The position numbers and the translations under genes are program-made. Below, in pieces: positions 7,760 through 15,840 of a DNA stretch of 54,898 nucleotides. The notes below the pieces were generated by a model that did not search any database, was not told the origin of the DNA, and saw only the letters and a program-made list of their open reading frames with translations. How positions within the stretch are numbered: position 1 is the stretch's first letter; each line of letters opens with the position of its first letter. This DNA is from Lachnospiraceae bacterium (GTDB lineage Bacteria; Bacillota; Clostridia; Lachnospirales; Lachnospiraceae): contig JAJQCZ010000016.1 in NCBI GenBank assembly GCA_021202465.1, positions 1 to 54,898 of the forward strand, read 5' to 3'.

Positions 7760-9367
7760 TCAGTAGATCTGTTCTCCTTCCTCACAGTCATCTCCGTTGA
7801 GCAAAATATGATCATATACGGACAGGCCGTAGCTCTGATCCTCTGCCACAATGTAATAGTCGTCGCTTTCCGTCAGGATCTCGATCTGCCGGAAGACCGT
7901 ATAACCCTTGTTGACACAGTATACACCGGCCAGGGACGAGGTGGTTCCGATCGTGTAAGTCCCGGTGCTGCTGCTCTGCATCTCTCCGGAATCCGACTCG
8001 CTCACGCTCTCCGTGGAGGCTTCCCCGGAAGCGGTCTCACTCTCTTCCTCTGACGAGGATTCTTCGGAAACCGTCTCACTCTCTGCCTCTGACGAGGATT
8101 CCTCACTCTCCGCTTCCGCCGCAGATGTCTCCTCGGCGGATGTCTCCGTCTCCGAAGCAGCAATCGTATAGTCCTCTGTCTCTGACGGTTTGCGCAGCAC
8201 CGTGCCCTCTTCGATCTCGGAAGGATCCAGGAAATAGTAATCCTCCGTGCTGGCGTAAATAGTCGGGGTGATGAATTCCACGATGGTTCCGTCCGCCGTA
8301 TATGTTTCCTTCAGGAAACCGGTCTCCGAGTCATTCCCGCCTACGGTCGCATACTCCACAGGAACCACATAAAAATCTTTTGTAATGACTGAAGATTTGG
8401 GAATCTTCAATCCTGTGATGTTCAGGGAAGAGATCGCTGATTTTTTCAGAGTGACATTGGTGAACCGTTTATCAGCCAGCTGAACCATATAGTTTGAGAG
8501 CGTACAGCGACCGACAATATTTCCGTCCGAAAGCGTAATCAGAGAGAAGTCCGCAGTCACTTCCAGATTAACATCGTTAAAAAGCAGCGTGACACTGGTC
8601 TCATCAGCCAGCTGATTTCTGTCTTCCTCTGTCAGATCCAGATAGACCGTCCAGCTCTCCGATGTGATCGTCTTATAAAGAGACGCATCCGCTTCCACAA
8701 GGGTTCCTGAGGTGATTGCTGTTTTCTCGTAGCTGCCGTCGTCCAGACTGTCCAGAGTCAGGTCGTCTTCCGCCACTGTCTCGTACCCGTCGGTATAGAA
8801 TTCTACCACACCGCTGGCATCCGCTGTCACCGTCAGGAGATAATCTGTGTCAATGCCCAGATCCGTCAGATCGTCCAGAGATCCGAGATAACTCAGCAGC
8901 AGGTTCTGCAGACTATATTTGAGGTCATAGACTTCGTCAAAAGAAACCGCATCATAGGTGGCCGTAAATGCCGTCAGCTTCTTCTTCAGGGCACTGAGTT
9001 CATCCGAAGACAGAGAGCTGTCGCCGCTGGAGGAAGAATTCAGCAGCTCGGTGTACTCCCCGTTAGTGTCGACAGAGCAGATGATATCTCCTACTGCCGA
9101 GCGTGTTCCCTCCCGCAGATAATAATGGATATACCCGGCCTCCGGAGCCGTGTAGACCGTCTCGCTGCGAAGAATCAGCCCGGTGTATGTCGTGTCCTGC
9201 ACAACCGAGCTGGTCTGTCCCACTTCGTAGATCTGCACGGATCCCCGTGTCATATAGGAGATCACATTCACAGCCAGATAGAGAAAAATCACCAGGAATA
9301 CAACCATGCCGACATTGAAATGGATGGGCCTTCGATATCGGATGACCTTCGAATTCTTTCTGGCCAT
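7760..9367 (-). CDS. HlyD-like membrane-anchored periplasmic-adaptor-type protein with Ser/Glu repeat region
   Basis: A 535-residue protein with one N-terminal membrane helix (about 17-38) and a large outside portion. The segment around residues 45-110 (YTGLILRSETVY, a glycine-rich hairpin, then VGDIICSV) resembles the lipoyl/barrel-sandwich part of HlyD/RND-type adaptors. Beta-rich adaptor-like sequence follows to about 390. Residues about 405-475 are nearly all Ser, Glu, Ala and Thr, with two tandem 13-residue units (SEESSSEAESETV and SEESSSEEESETA), encoded by a 39-bp direct repeat at 8034-8111. A small domain closes the protein. No ABC or RND partner is adjacent. Its place upstream of sepF suggests an envelope or division role, which is an inference. 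Confidence 0.7.
   Translation of the reverse strand: MARKNSKVIRYRRPIHFNVGMVVFLVIFLYLAVNVISYMTRGSVQIYEVGQTSSVVQDTTYTGLILRSETVYTAPEAGYIHYYLREGTRSAVGDIICSVDTNGEYTELLNSSSSGDSSLSSDELSALKKKLTAFTATYDAVSFDEVYDLKYSLQNLLLSYLGSLDDLTDLGIDTDYLLTVTADASGVVEFYTDGYETVAEDDLTLDSLDDGSYEKTAITSGTLVEADASLYKTITSESWTVYLDLTEEDRNQLADETSVTLLFNDVNLEVTADFSLITLSDGNIVGRCTLSNYMVQLADKRFTNVTLKKSAISSLNITGLKIPKSSVITKDFYVVPVEYATVGGNDSETGFLKETYTADGTIVEFITPTIYASTEDYYFLDPSEIEEGTVLRKPSETEDYTIAASETETSAEETSAAEAESEESSSEAESETVSEESSSEEESETASGEASTESVSESDSGEMQSSSTGTYTIGTTSSLAGVYCVNKGYTVFRQIEILTESDDYYIVAEDQSYGLSVYDHILLNGDDCEEGEQIY
8034..8111. repeat. 39-bp in-frame tandem repeat in the HlyD-like gene
   Basis: Two adjacent 39-bp units (8034-8072 and 8073-8111), clearly alike over their first 27 bases, each encode a 13-residue Ser/Glu unit. 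The unit length keeps the reading frame, so gain or loss of units would only change linker length. Confidence 0.75.
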
Positions 9368-9432
9368 AGGCTCTCCTTTCTCAGGTATATTGGATAGTTT
9401 TTCCAGTCATAAGATCCCGCGCGGCGATCCAT

Positions 9433-9462
9433 ACTATAGCAAGAAAATCCTTTTGAAATCAA
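9433..9462 (-). promoter_or_regulatory. Promoter of the HlyD-like gene
   Basis: On the minus strand: -35 TTGATT (9462-9457), 18-bp spacer, -10 TATAGT (9438-9433). The leader to 9367 is about 60 nt. Confidence 0.6.
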
Positions 9463-9490
9463 GAGGCTGCACAAAAAAGGAGGAACCTCA

Positions 9491-9697
9491 ATGAAATTTC
9501 TTGACTATACCATTCTTACTGTTGGAATCATCGGTGCTCTGAACTGGGGGCTGGTCGGAATCTTCCGCTTTGACCTGGTCGCGTATCTGTTCGGATCCAT
9601 GTCCTGGTTTGCGCGGCTTGTCTACATTCTGGTGGGAATCGCCGGTCTGTATGGCATCAGCTATTTCGGACGCATCACCCAGAATATGGCGGAGTAG
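9491..9697 (+). CDS. DUF378 small membrane protein (YuzA-like)
   Basis: A 68-residue protein with two hydrophobic segments (about 5-25 and 38-60) and the family's conserved GALNWGLVG motif near residue 15. Proteins of this family are small integral membrane proteins of unknown function. AAGGAGG at 9477-9483 with 7-bp spacing supports the start. It is transcribed away from the HlyD-like gene and ends with TAG before a strong hairpin. Confidence 0.88.
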   Translation: MKFLDYTILTVGIIGALNWGLVGIFRFDLVAYLFGSMSWFARLVYILVGIAGLYGISYFGRITQNMAE

Positions 9698-9705
9698 ACT
9701 CAGAG

Positions 9706-9736
9706 CAACGGGCGCCCTGCTCCAGGGCGCCCGTTG
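9706..9736 (+). terminator. Terminator-like hairpin after the DUF378 gene
   Basis: A perfect 13-bp GC-rich stem (9706-9718 with 9724-9736) around a 5-nt loop, 9 bp after the stop codon. Only a weak T run follows, so it may stall or protect RNA as much as terminate. The convergent P-loop gene ends 25 bp further on. Confidence 0.65.
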
Positions 9737-9761
9737 TGCCTTCATATTGCAAATGAAAAAA

Positions 9762-10181
9762 TCAGAGGGAAATGATCACTTTGTCCTGTGCGTTCGCCGG
9801 CAGATGTTCCTTGTCCTCTGAGATGCTGAGAATAAAGGTCACGTCGTATTTCGCTCCCATGACGGTCAGATCATCGATGGCCTTCTCCACGCTGCTCTGG
9901 TCCAGATAAGCCAGCGTCAGGAAGCTGTCAAGATACACTTCCTCCAGGTCGTGATCCTGCGAGATGATACCGCTTATAAATCCGAGAAACCCGTCATAAT
10001 TCCTGATCGGATACTGAGATACGTCAATCAGACGAATCCGATTGTTCAGTTCGAACATATGCTTGGTGTTCTTGTCAAGGTAGACGATCGTGCCGTGAGC
10101 TTCTTTGATCGAGGCGTTTACCTTCTCCAGCAGATACTTCGTCTTGCCCTTGCCTTTTTTGCCTGAGATAATCTGAACCAT
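9762..10181 (-). CDS. Small P-loop protein of unknown function
   Basis: A 139-residue protein that begins with a Walker A motif (SGKKGKGKTK, about residues 6-15). A hydrophobic strand with an acidic end (EEVYLDSF, about 80-87) is a possible Walker B, and a third strand (VTFILSISED, about 114-123) resembles sensor I of ATPases. The rest is an alternating alpha/beta pattern. Relatives are often labelled PilT-like in databases, but there are no pilus genes here and the protein lacks the PilT secretion ATPase domains, so I do not adopt that name. A GGAG site precedes the ATG at 10181. The gene stands alone with its own promoter and a long leader. I do not recognise a specific function. Confidence 0.65.
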   Translation of the reverse strand: MVQIISGKKGKGKTKYLLEKVNASIKEAHGTIVYLDKNTKHMFELNNRIRLIDVSQYPIRNYDGFLGFISGIISQDHDLEEVYLDSFLTLAYLDQSSVEKAIDDLTVMGAKYDVTFILSISEDKEHLPANAQDKVIISL

Positions 10182-10223
10182 AATTGTCTCCTCCTTGGGT
10201 GAAATAAAATCGTGAAAACCTTT

Positions 10224-10243
10224 GACACAGGAATTCCTTTGTC
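10224..10243. promoter_or_regulatory. Inverted repeat in the leader of the P-loop gene
   Basis: GACACAGGAATTCCTTTGTC is a 20-bp inverted repeat with one mismatched pair, located between the promoter and start codon of the P-loop gene. It could be an operator or an RNA hairpin. Nothing else supports a specific regulator. Confidence 0.35.
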
Positions 10244-10302
10244 TGTGAAAACAAAGCCTGCCATCTCTTAATTATCTGTCCTGTTCTTAAATTTTCAAGT
10301 TC

Positions 10303-10331
10303 ATTATAGTATAAATCCCTGAAAAGCACAA
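10303..10331 (-). promoter_or_regulatory. Promoter of the P-loop gene
   Basis: On the minus strand: -35 TTGTGC (10331-10326), 17-bp spacer, -10 TATAAT (10308-10303). It gives a leader of about 115 nt before the ATG at 10181. Confidence 0.7.
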
Positions 10332-10424
10332 GAAGGAAATGTCCCTGTGAAGCTTTCTTTTCCCATCTTTTTTATGACTTTTCAGACACAGATTTTACAA
10401 ATCGCAGAAGCCCCCATAGGCCTG

Positions 10425-11579
10425 TCACCAGTCGGAATCGTTGTGATCGATTCTCTGCAGAGCGACATTCATGACCAGTCCCATACCGATATAGAGACTT
10501 AGCAGAGAGCTCAGTCCCGCGCTGATGAACGGCAGGGGCAGCCCCGTATTAGGGAGCAGCTCGGTGGCTACGCCGACATTTACAAAAGACTGGAAGGCGA
10601 TGAGTGAGGCCATTCCCACACAGATGATCCGACCCGCCAGATCTCTGGCCCGGGCCGCAATCCGCAGACACAGAAAGACCAGAATCGCAAAAAGTCCGAT
10701 GACCAAGCAGCTCCCTGCAAAACCCAGTTCCTCACCGATGACAGCGAAGATAAAGTCACAGTCCTCTTCCGACAGGAAATTCCCGTTCTTGACCGACTCA
10801 AAGCTGGTATTGTTCAGCCCCTTGCCAAAAAGCTGCCCGGAGGCAATCGCCAGCACCGAGTTATCCTGCTGTGTCGTATTGCCCGAGGAGGCGTATCTCT
10901 CCGGATACAGCCACGACAGGATCCTTCGAATCTGATAAACGTTTTCGTAAAGATAATCCTGATAACGGATGATCAGGAGGACGCCGCCGATACAGACGGG
11001 GATCAGGATCGCGACCGCAAACAGGATCCATTTGTAACTGATGCCTGCCGAGTAAAGAATCACAATAAAGATAAAGGCAATGACCAGGGTCGTGGAGAGA
11101 TCCGGTTCTTTCAAAACCAGCAGAGCCGGAACCACCGCCAGAAGCAGACCGCCGAAGACGACCACCGGCCGGTTGATGCGGGTTTCATTCTTCCAGTAGA
11201 ACCAGGCAAAAAACAGGATCAGACAGATCTTGAAGAATTCCGAAGGCTGTATCTGTACGCCCAGATTCAGCCAGCGCTGCGCTCCCGTGCCTGAACTGCT
11301 TCCCAGAGGCGACAGAACCAGCAACAGGAGAAGAGCCCCGCCGGCATAGATCAGAGGAGCCAGCTGCAGCAGAAAATGATAATCCACGAAAGTCAGAAAC
11401 ATCATAATGACAAAGCCGACGGCAATGCCCATGACCTGTTTCATCATGGTCTCATCCCGGGCTGAATCGTTCGCCAGGGCACTGTTCAGAACCAGCAGCC
11501 CGATGCCGGACAGGATCAGCACACACAGGACAAGCTGATAGCTGAAATTTCTTCTCGAGTATAATTGAAAACGAAACAT
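10425..11579 (-). CDS. rodA: Peptidoglycan polymerase RodA (SEDS family)
   Basis: A 384-residue protein with about ten membrane helices, the length and layout of SEDS glycosyltransferases. The family motifs are visible: LNLGVQIQPSEFFK near residue 115, DLSTTLVIA near 165 and a C-terminal NVGVATELLPNTGLPLPFISAG, all shared by RodA, FtsW and SpoVE. The RodA call rests on its place next to mrdA (PBP2) and mreC/mreD, the elongation machinery. The ATG at 11579 has AGGAG 6 bp upstream and is preferred over a start 14 codons earlier. It is the last gene of the shape cluster. Confidence 0.9.
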   Translation of the reverse strand: MFRFQLYSRRNFSYQLVLCVLILSGIGLLVLNSALANDSARDETMMKQVMGIAVGFVIMMFLTFVDYHFLLQLAPLIYAGGALLLLLVLSPLGSSSGTGAQRWLNLGVQIQPSEFFKICLILFFAWFYWKNETRINRPVVVFGGLLLAVVPALLVLKEPDLSTTLVIAFIFIVILYSAGISYKWILFAVAILIPVCIGGVLLIIRYQDYLYENVYQIRRILSWLYPERYASSGNTTQQDNSVLAIASGQLFGKGLNNTSFESVKNGNFLSEEDCDFIFAVIGEELGFAGSCLVIGLFAILVFLCLRIAARARDLAGRIICVGMASLIAFQSFVNVGVATELLPNTGLPLPFISAGLSSLLSLYIGMGLVMNVALQRIDHNDSDW

Positions 11580-11632
11580 AACGTTCTCCTGTCCGGGAAT
11601 TCCTGTCAGAGAAATCCCCACGGCTTTTCAGA

Positions 11633-12412
11633 TCAGGTGTGAAAGAATCTCGCCCAGAAGCTTTTCTTCGGTTCCAGGTTCAGAAATGGAACGTCCTCCC
11701 CCAGAATCCGGCGGACAATATTCCGATAGGCCGCTGCCGCCAGAGACTCACCGGCAATCAGAGGAATTCCCTGGTTGGTCGCAATAAGTACCGCTTCATC
11801 GTCAGGGATGACGCCGATCAGGGGAATTCCCAGAATCTCTGTCACATCGTCCGCAGACATCATTTCTCCCTGTTTTACCAGATGAGGACGCAGGCGATTC
11901 AGGAGCAGCTGCGACTGTCGGATGCCGGCATTCTCCAGCAGCCCCATGACCCGGTCGGCATCACGGATCGAGGAGACCTCCGGCGTCGTAACGATTAACG
12001 CGCGGTCCGCCGCCGCGATGGCGCTCTGGAATCCCTGCTCGATCCCGGCGGGACAATCCAGAATGATATAGTCGTAATCCCCGCGCAGGGAATCCACCAG
12101 CTTGATCATGTGTTCCGGCGTCACGGAAGACTTATCCCTGGTCTGCGCGGTAGGGAGCAGATAAAGCCCCGGGTAGGAACGGTCGCGGATCAAAGCCTGT
12201 TTCAGACGGCAGTTCCCCTCCACCACATCCACCAGGTTATAGACAATCCGGTTCTCCAGACCCAGGATCACATCCAGATTGCGCAGTCCTGTATCCGTAT
12301 CGATCATCAGGACTGTCCGGTCCATCATGGCCAGACCTGCTCCGATGCAGGCGGCAGAGGTCGTCTTGCCGACACCGCCCTTCCCCGAAGTAACCACCAA
12401 TACTTCACCCAT
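11633..12412 (-). CDS. minD: Septum site-determining ATPase MinD
   Basis: A 259-residue ParA/MinD ATPase. The deviant Walker A (GKGGVGKTTS, K11 and K16), switch regions (DTDTGLRNLD, ILDCPAG) and the C-terminal amphipathic membrane helix (SFWARFFHT) are all present. MinD recruits MinC to the membrane to block polar division. Here it sits between mrdA and rodA with neither minC nor minE beside it; the 80-bp gap to mrdA has no room for a gene. MinC must therefore be elsewhere, or MinD works with another partner. Its position implies co-transcription with the shape genes. Confidence 0.93.
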   Translation of the reverse strand: MGEVLVVTSGKGGVGKTTSAACIGAGLAMMDRTVLMIDTDTGLRNLDVILGLENRIVYNLVDVVEGNCRLKQALIRDRSYPGLYLLPTAQTRDKSSVTPEHMIKLVDSLRGDYDYIILDCPAGIEQGFQSAIAAADRALIVTTPEVSSIRDADRVMGLLENAGIRQSQLLLNRLRPHLVKQGEMMSADDVTEILGIPLIGVIPDDEAVLIATNQGIPLIAGESLAAAAYRNIVRRILGEDVPFLNLEPKKSFWARFFHT

Positions 12413-12492
12413 TTCAAACCCTCCCTGATTCCGGCCGATTGGCCATCACGTCATTATTTTTTTCTGAATGAAGTGCATTCGGGCGCCGCAGT

Positions 12493-15327
12493 TTAATCAT
12501 TGGACGCTTCGCTGTTGTAGGCCCGGGCATTTTCCTCGAGGATCTCATCCAGTGTGATCTTCCCTTTCGCCAGCTCCATGGCCAGGTTTGCCAGACGGCA
12601 GGCGTAGGTAGAGGAATACCCGTTCGGAATGGTAACGGCAATTGCATACTCCGGATCGTCATAAGGCGCATAGCCGACAAACAGAGCGTGGTTTCCGCGC
12701 AGCTTGTTCTCTTCCGCGGTACCAGTCTTGCCGGCAAGCTCCAGATCCTGATCGAAATCACTGCTGTGTTCGCTTTCTACGACAGCGATCATTCCTTCCT
12801 GAATGATCTCCCAGGTGGAATCAGAGACCTCCGCGGTACTGAGCACTTCCGCACTGTATTCCGCAATCGTCTTTCCTTCTGAATCGGCAACATGATCCAG
12901 CAGCGTCAGGTCATACACGGTGCCTTCTGTGGCAATGGTCGTGACATAGCGGGCCATCTGTACATTGGTGTAGGCGTGCGTGCCCTGGCCAATCGCCGAG
13001 GGAATGGGGGCGGAATCAGAGACATTTGGCTCCATCTCTGTCACTTCCACGCCGGATTTCTCGGAAAGTCCCAGCAGGGAAGCATATTTCTGAATATAGC
13101 TGACACCCAGCGATTCTGAATAAGTATCTGAAGAGTCCAGACTCAGCAGATAGCCGACCTCACTGAAGAAGCTGTTGCAGGATTTCTCCAGAGCCTTTAC
13201 GACATTCAGGCTGCCGTGCGTGCTGGTACAGGACAATTCCAGCCCCAGCTTCGTAAACACACCCTCACAGGTAAAGGTTGTCGTGCTGTCGATCAGCCCC
13301 TCTTCCAGGGCAGCGATCGCGGACACCATCTTGAAGGTGGAGCCGGGAGCCGTCCGGGCCTGCGTCGCTGTGCTGTACAGCGGCGAGGACTGATCCTGCA
13401 GCAGGCTGTAGTAGTAGGAGGAATCGTTGATCTGGTTGTTATCATAGCCCGGATAAGAGACCATCGCCAGAACCTCTCCCGTGTCGGGATCGATGATGGT
13501 GACGGCGGCCGAACACGGATCCAGGGCCAGCTGCGCCGGGGTCAGCTCCAGATTCTCGATCTTCTCATAGATAAACTGGAACGCCGTACTGGAATTGCCG
13601 TTTTCCAGCTCCTCGATCGCTTCCTCATCTTCCTCCAGGACGCCCTGTGCAAAGAGAGCCAGACAGATATCACGTCCGGCGATCTCACCGGCATCGATCA
13701 GCTGCTCATAAATTTCCTTGCTGAAATCATCATCGTCTTCCAGCAGTTCCAGTGTCTTCGTTACCAGCGCCTGATAGGTATCCTCCGCGCTGGTGTATTT
13801 CTCTGTCAGATCGAGCAGGGACGTATCCACCCATCCGGACTGGGTCAGCGCGTAGCGGAGAAATTCCTGCAGGCTGATCGTCTCATCCGTGTGATATGTG
13901 ACGTAGGTCTCGTCGCTGGAATCAATGGCATCAGTCAGGATGCCTGCATCCTCCAGTGCCGAGTAAGCATAGGTCATGTACGCCTGCATATCCTCGTCAA
14001 GATCCGCATAGGCCGCAGGAGACCCGCTGGTAAGCTCGCTCTCCATGCGCGACAGGACGCTGGTCTGCTCACTCTGGAAGGTGGCATAAATCCTCTGCTC
14101 CGCCTCGCTGGCGTCTTCGTCAGCGAAGGCATCCATATCCAGAATATTGTTGTTGATCAACTGGAAATAAACCTGCTTGATGCCGATCTTCCTCTGAGAG
14201 GCCGTCATATTGGCGGTGTTCGTCACATCCCCTTCCTCGAGCTTGTCCAGAATGATCCCGGCCAGACTCTGTTCAATCAGATGGTAAATGCCCTCCTGCA
14301 GCTCCGCATCCAGCGTCAGATAGACATCCGAACCGGTCTCGGCCTCCTCTTCGCTTTCGATGGAAACGATATGGCCTTCGCTGTCCACATACATGACTCT
14401 CTCGCCCTTCGTTCCCTGCAGATCCAGCTCGCAATATGCTTCAATCCCGGTCTTTCCCACCACGTCACCGCTGCTATAGTCTCCGCCCTCCTCGTTGAGC
14501 TCCTCGATCTCATCCGTCGAGGCGGTGCCGGTATAGCCGATGATATGAGAAAATGCTTCGCTGTAATTGTACACACGGATATAATCCTCTTCCACATCGA
14601 CACCGAGCAGATCCTGCGAATGTTCCAGAATATCCTGCATGGTCTCCGTGCTGATATCCTCCGCGACCGTTGTGGATACATATTTCTGATAGCTGTTCTG
14701 CGCCATGCTGTAACGGATATTGATGCACTTTAAGGCCGCGTCGTCAGACACCTCATAGGTGTCTCCGTTGGCATATTTACCGATGCCGTACCGCTCCTTC
14801 AGATACTCAAAGCATTCTTCCGCCGTGATATCAGAGGGATTGTCCTCGTCGAAATCATTGATGGAGGACAGGCCGTACATATCCCGCAGAAAACGCAGCA
14901 GCGTATTTCCCTCCGAGGAGTATTGAAATTCGCCGGAGGAATCAATGATGATGGGAACCTCGGTATTGATCGTCTCGTTGTGACTGTCGAGAATCTCGAT
15001 CAGCTCCAGAAGCATGATATTCTTCTCATAGCCGTTTGAATAATCTCCCTCATCTGTGACGGTCACCACATACACGAGCTTATTGTAGGCCAGCAGATTG
15101 CCGTTCCGGTCATAGATATTTCCCCGGGTACTGGACAGACTTACGGTCTTCTTGGTCGTCTGGGTATATTCCTCCTGCGCCGCTTCCCCCTCGACGATCT
15201 GAAGCTGAAAAAGCTGCAGGATCAAAGCCACAAACATGACCGAAAATAAAATCGTCACGGGAAACAGCCGCGATTTGGCGACCTGCTTCAGTCGGTACCC
15301 AATATATTCCAGTAAATCTCTAAACAA
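12493..15327 (-). CDS. mrdA: Penicillin-binding protein 2 (elongation D,D-transpeptidase) with large insertion
   Basis: A class B PBP of about 944 residues, well above the roughly 600-700 usual. One membrane helix (about 22-45), a pedestal region with the RGNIYDRNG motif, then a transpeptidase domain with all active-site motifs: STFK (nucleophile Ser near 663), SCN (near 716) and KTG (near 867). The extra length is mainly an acidic, helical stretch of about 240 residues (about 360-600) just before the transpeptidase domain. The start is uncertain. TTG at 15327 has AGAGGAG upstream at 11 bp and overlaps mreD by 8 bp. TTG at 15351 is also in frame but its Shine-Dalgarno is only 3 bp away. Confidence 0.92.
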   Translation of the reverse strand: MFRDLLEYIGYRLKQVAKSRLFPVTILFSVMFVALILQLFQLQIVEGEAAQEEYTQTTKKTVSLSSTRGNIYDRNGNLLAYNKLVYVVTVTDEGDYSNGYEKNIMLLELIEILDSHNETINTEVPIIIDSSGEFQYSSEGNTLLRFLRDMYGLSSINDFDEDNPSDITAEECFEYLKERYGIGKYANGDTYEVSDDAALKCINIRYSMAQNSYQKYVSTTVAEDISTETMQDILEHSQDLLGVDVEEDYIRVYNYSEAFSHIIGYTGTASTDEIEELNEEGGDYSSGDVVGKTGIEAYCELDLQGTKGERVMYVDSEGHIVSIESEEEAETGSDVYLTLDAELQEGIYHLIEQSLAGIILDKLEEGDVTNTANMTASQRKIGIKQVYFQLINNNILDMDAFADEDASEAEQRIYATFQSEQTSVLSRMESELTSGSPAAYADLDEDMQAYMTYAYSALEDAGILTDAIDSSDETYVTYHTDETISLQEFLRYALTQSGWVDTSLLDLTEKYTSAEDTYQALVTKTLELLEDDDDFSKEIYEQLIDAGEIAGRDICLALFAQGVLEEDEEAIEELENGNSSTAFQFIYEKIENLELTPAQLALDPCSAAVTIIDPDTGEVLAMVSYPGYDNNQINDSSYYYSLLQDQSSPLYSTATQARTAPGSTFKMVSAIAALEEGLIDSTTTFTCEGVFTKLGLELSCTSTHGSLNVVKALEKSCNSFFSEVGYLLSLDSSDTYSESLGVSYIQKYASLLGLSEKSGVEVTEMEPNVSDSAPIPSAIGQGTHAYTNVQMARYVTTIATEGTVYDLTLLDHVADSEGKTIAEYSAEVLSTAEVSDSTWEIIQEGMIAVVESEHSSDFDQDLELAGKTGTAEENKLRGNHALFVGYAPYDDPEYAIAVTIPNGYSSTYACRLANLAMELAKGKITLDEILEENARAYNSEASND

Positions 15328-15838
15328 ATCTCTTAGCGCTCCTCTTCTCAAGCTCCTCCAGCCGTGTATTCAGCCGCAGGAACAGCTTGTACAGAACCAG
15401 TGTCAGTATCGCTGTATAGACGACCTCAGGCAGAATAACATTGGCCACATAGACCGGAAGATTCAGACGTCCATGCAGGAGAAAGCCGAAGATATAGATG
15501 TACAGATTGTAGATCAGATCGCTCAGGATACACAGAAGAAGCGGCATATTCAGAAATTCTGTATAAAACAGCTGCCCGAGCGTTCCGTTTACATAACCAA
15601 TGACCAGATAAAGCAGAGCATAATAGCCGATGATCTCACCGTAGCAGATATCCATCAGAAGACCGCAGAAAAAGCCCAGAAGCATGCCCTCTTTTTTCCC
15701 GCGGATAAACCCGAAGGAAAAGGTAACGATCAGAAGCAGGTTCGGCGTGGCCTCAATCAGCGGCGACACAGCCAGAATGTTATTCTGAATCAGGAAGGCC
15801 AGCAGAACCGTTGCGATATAAAACAGCAGGCGTTTCAC
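15320..15838 (-). CDS. mreD: Rod shape-determining protein MreD
   Basis: A 172-residue, very hydrophobic protein with five to six membrane helices, the usual size for MreD. It belongs to the elongasome that couples the inner membrane to RodA/PBP2. The gene follows mreC by 2 bp and overlaps the start of mrdA, so translation is probably coupled. The sequence has little beyond its helices to confirm the family; the position between mreC and mrdA decides the call. Confidence 0.88.
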   Translation of the reverse strand: MKRLLFYIATVLLAFLIQNNILAVSPLIEATPNLLLIVTFSFGFIRGKKEGMLLGFFCGLLMDICYGEIIGYYALLYLVIGYVNGTLGQLFYTEFLNMPLLLCILSDLIYNLYIYIFGFLLHGRLNLPVYVANVILPEVVYTAILTLVLYKLFLRLNTRLEELEKRSAKRFV

Positions 15839-15840
15839 AG

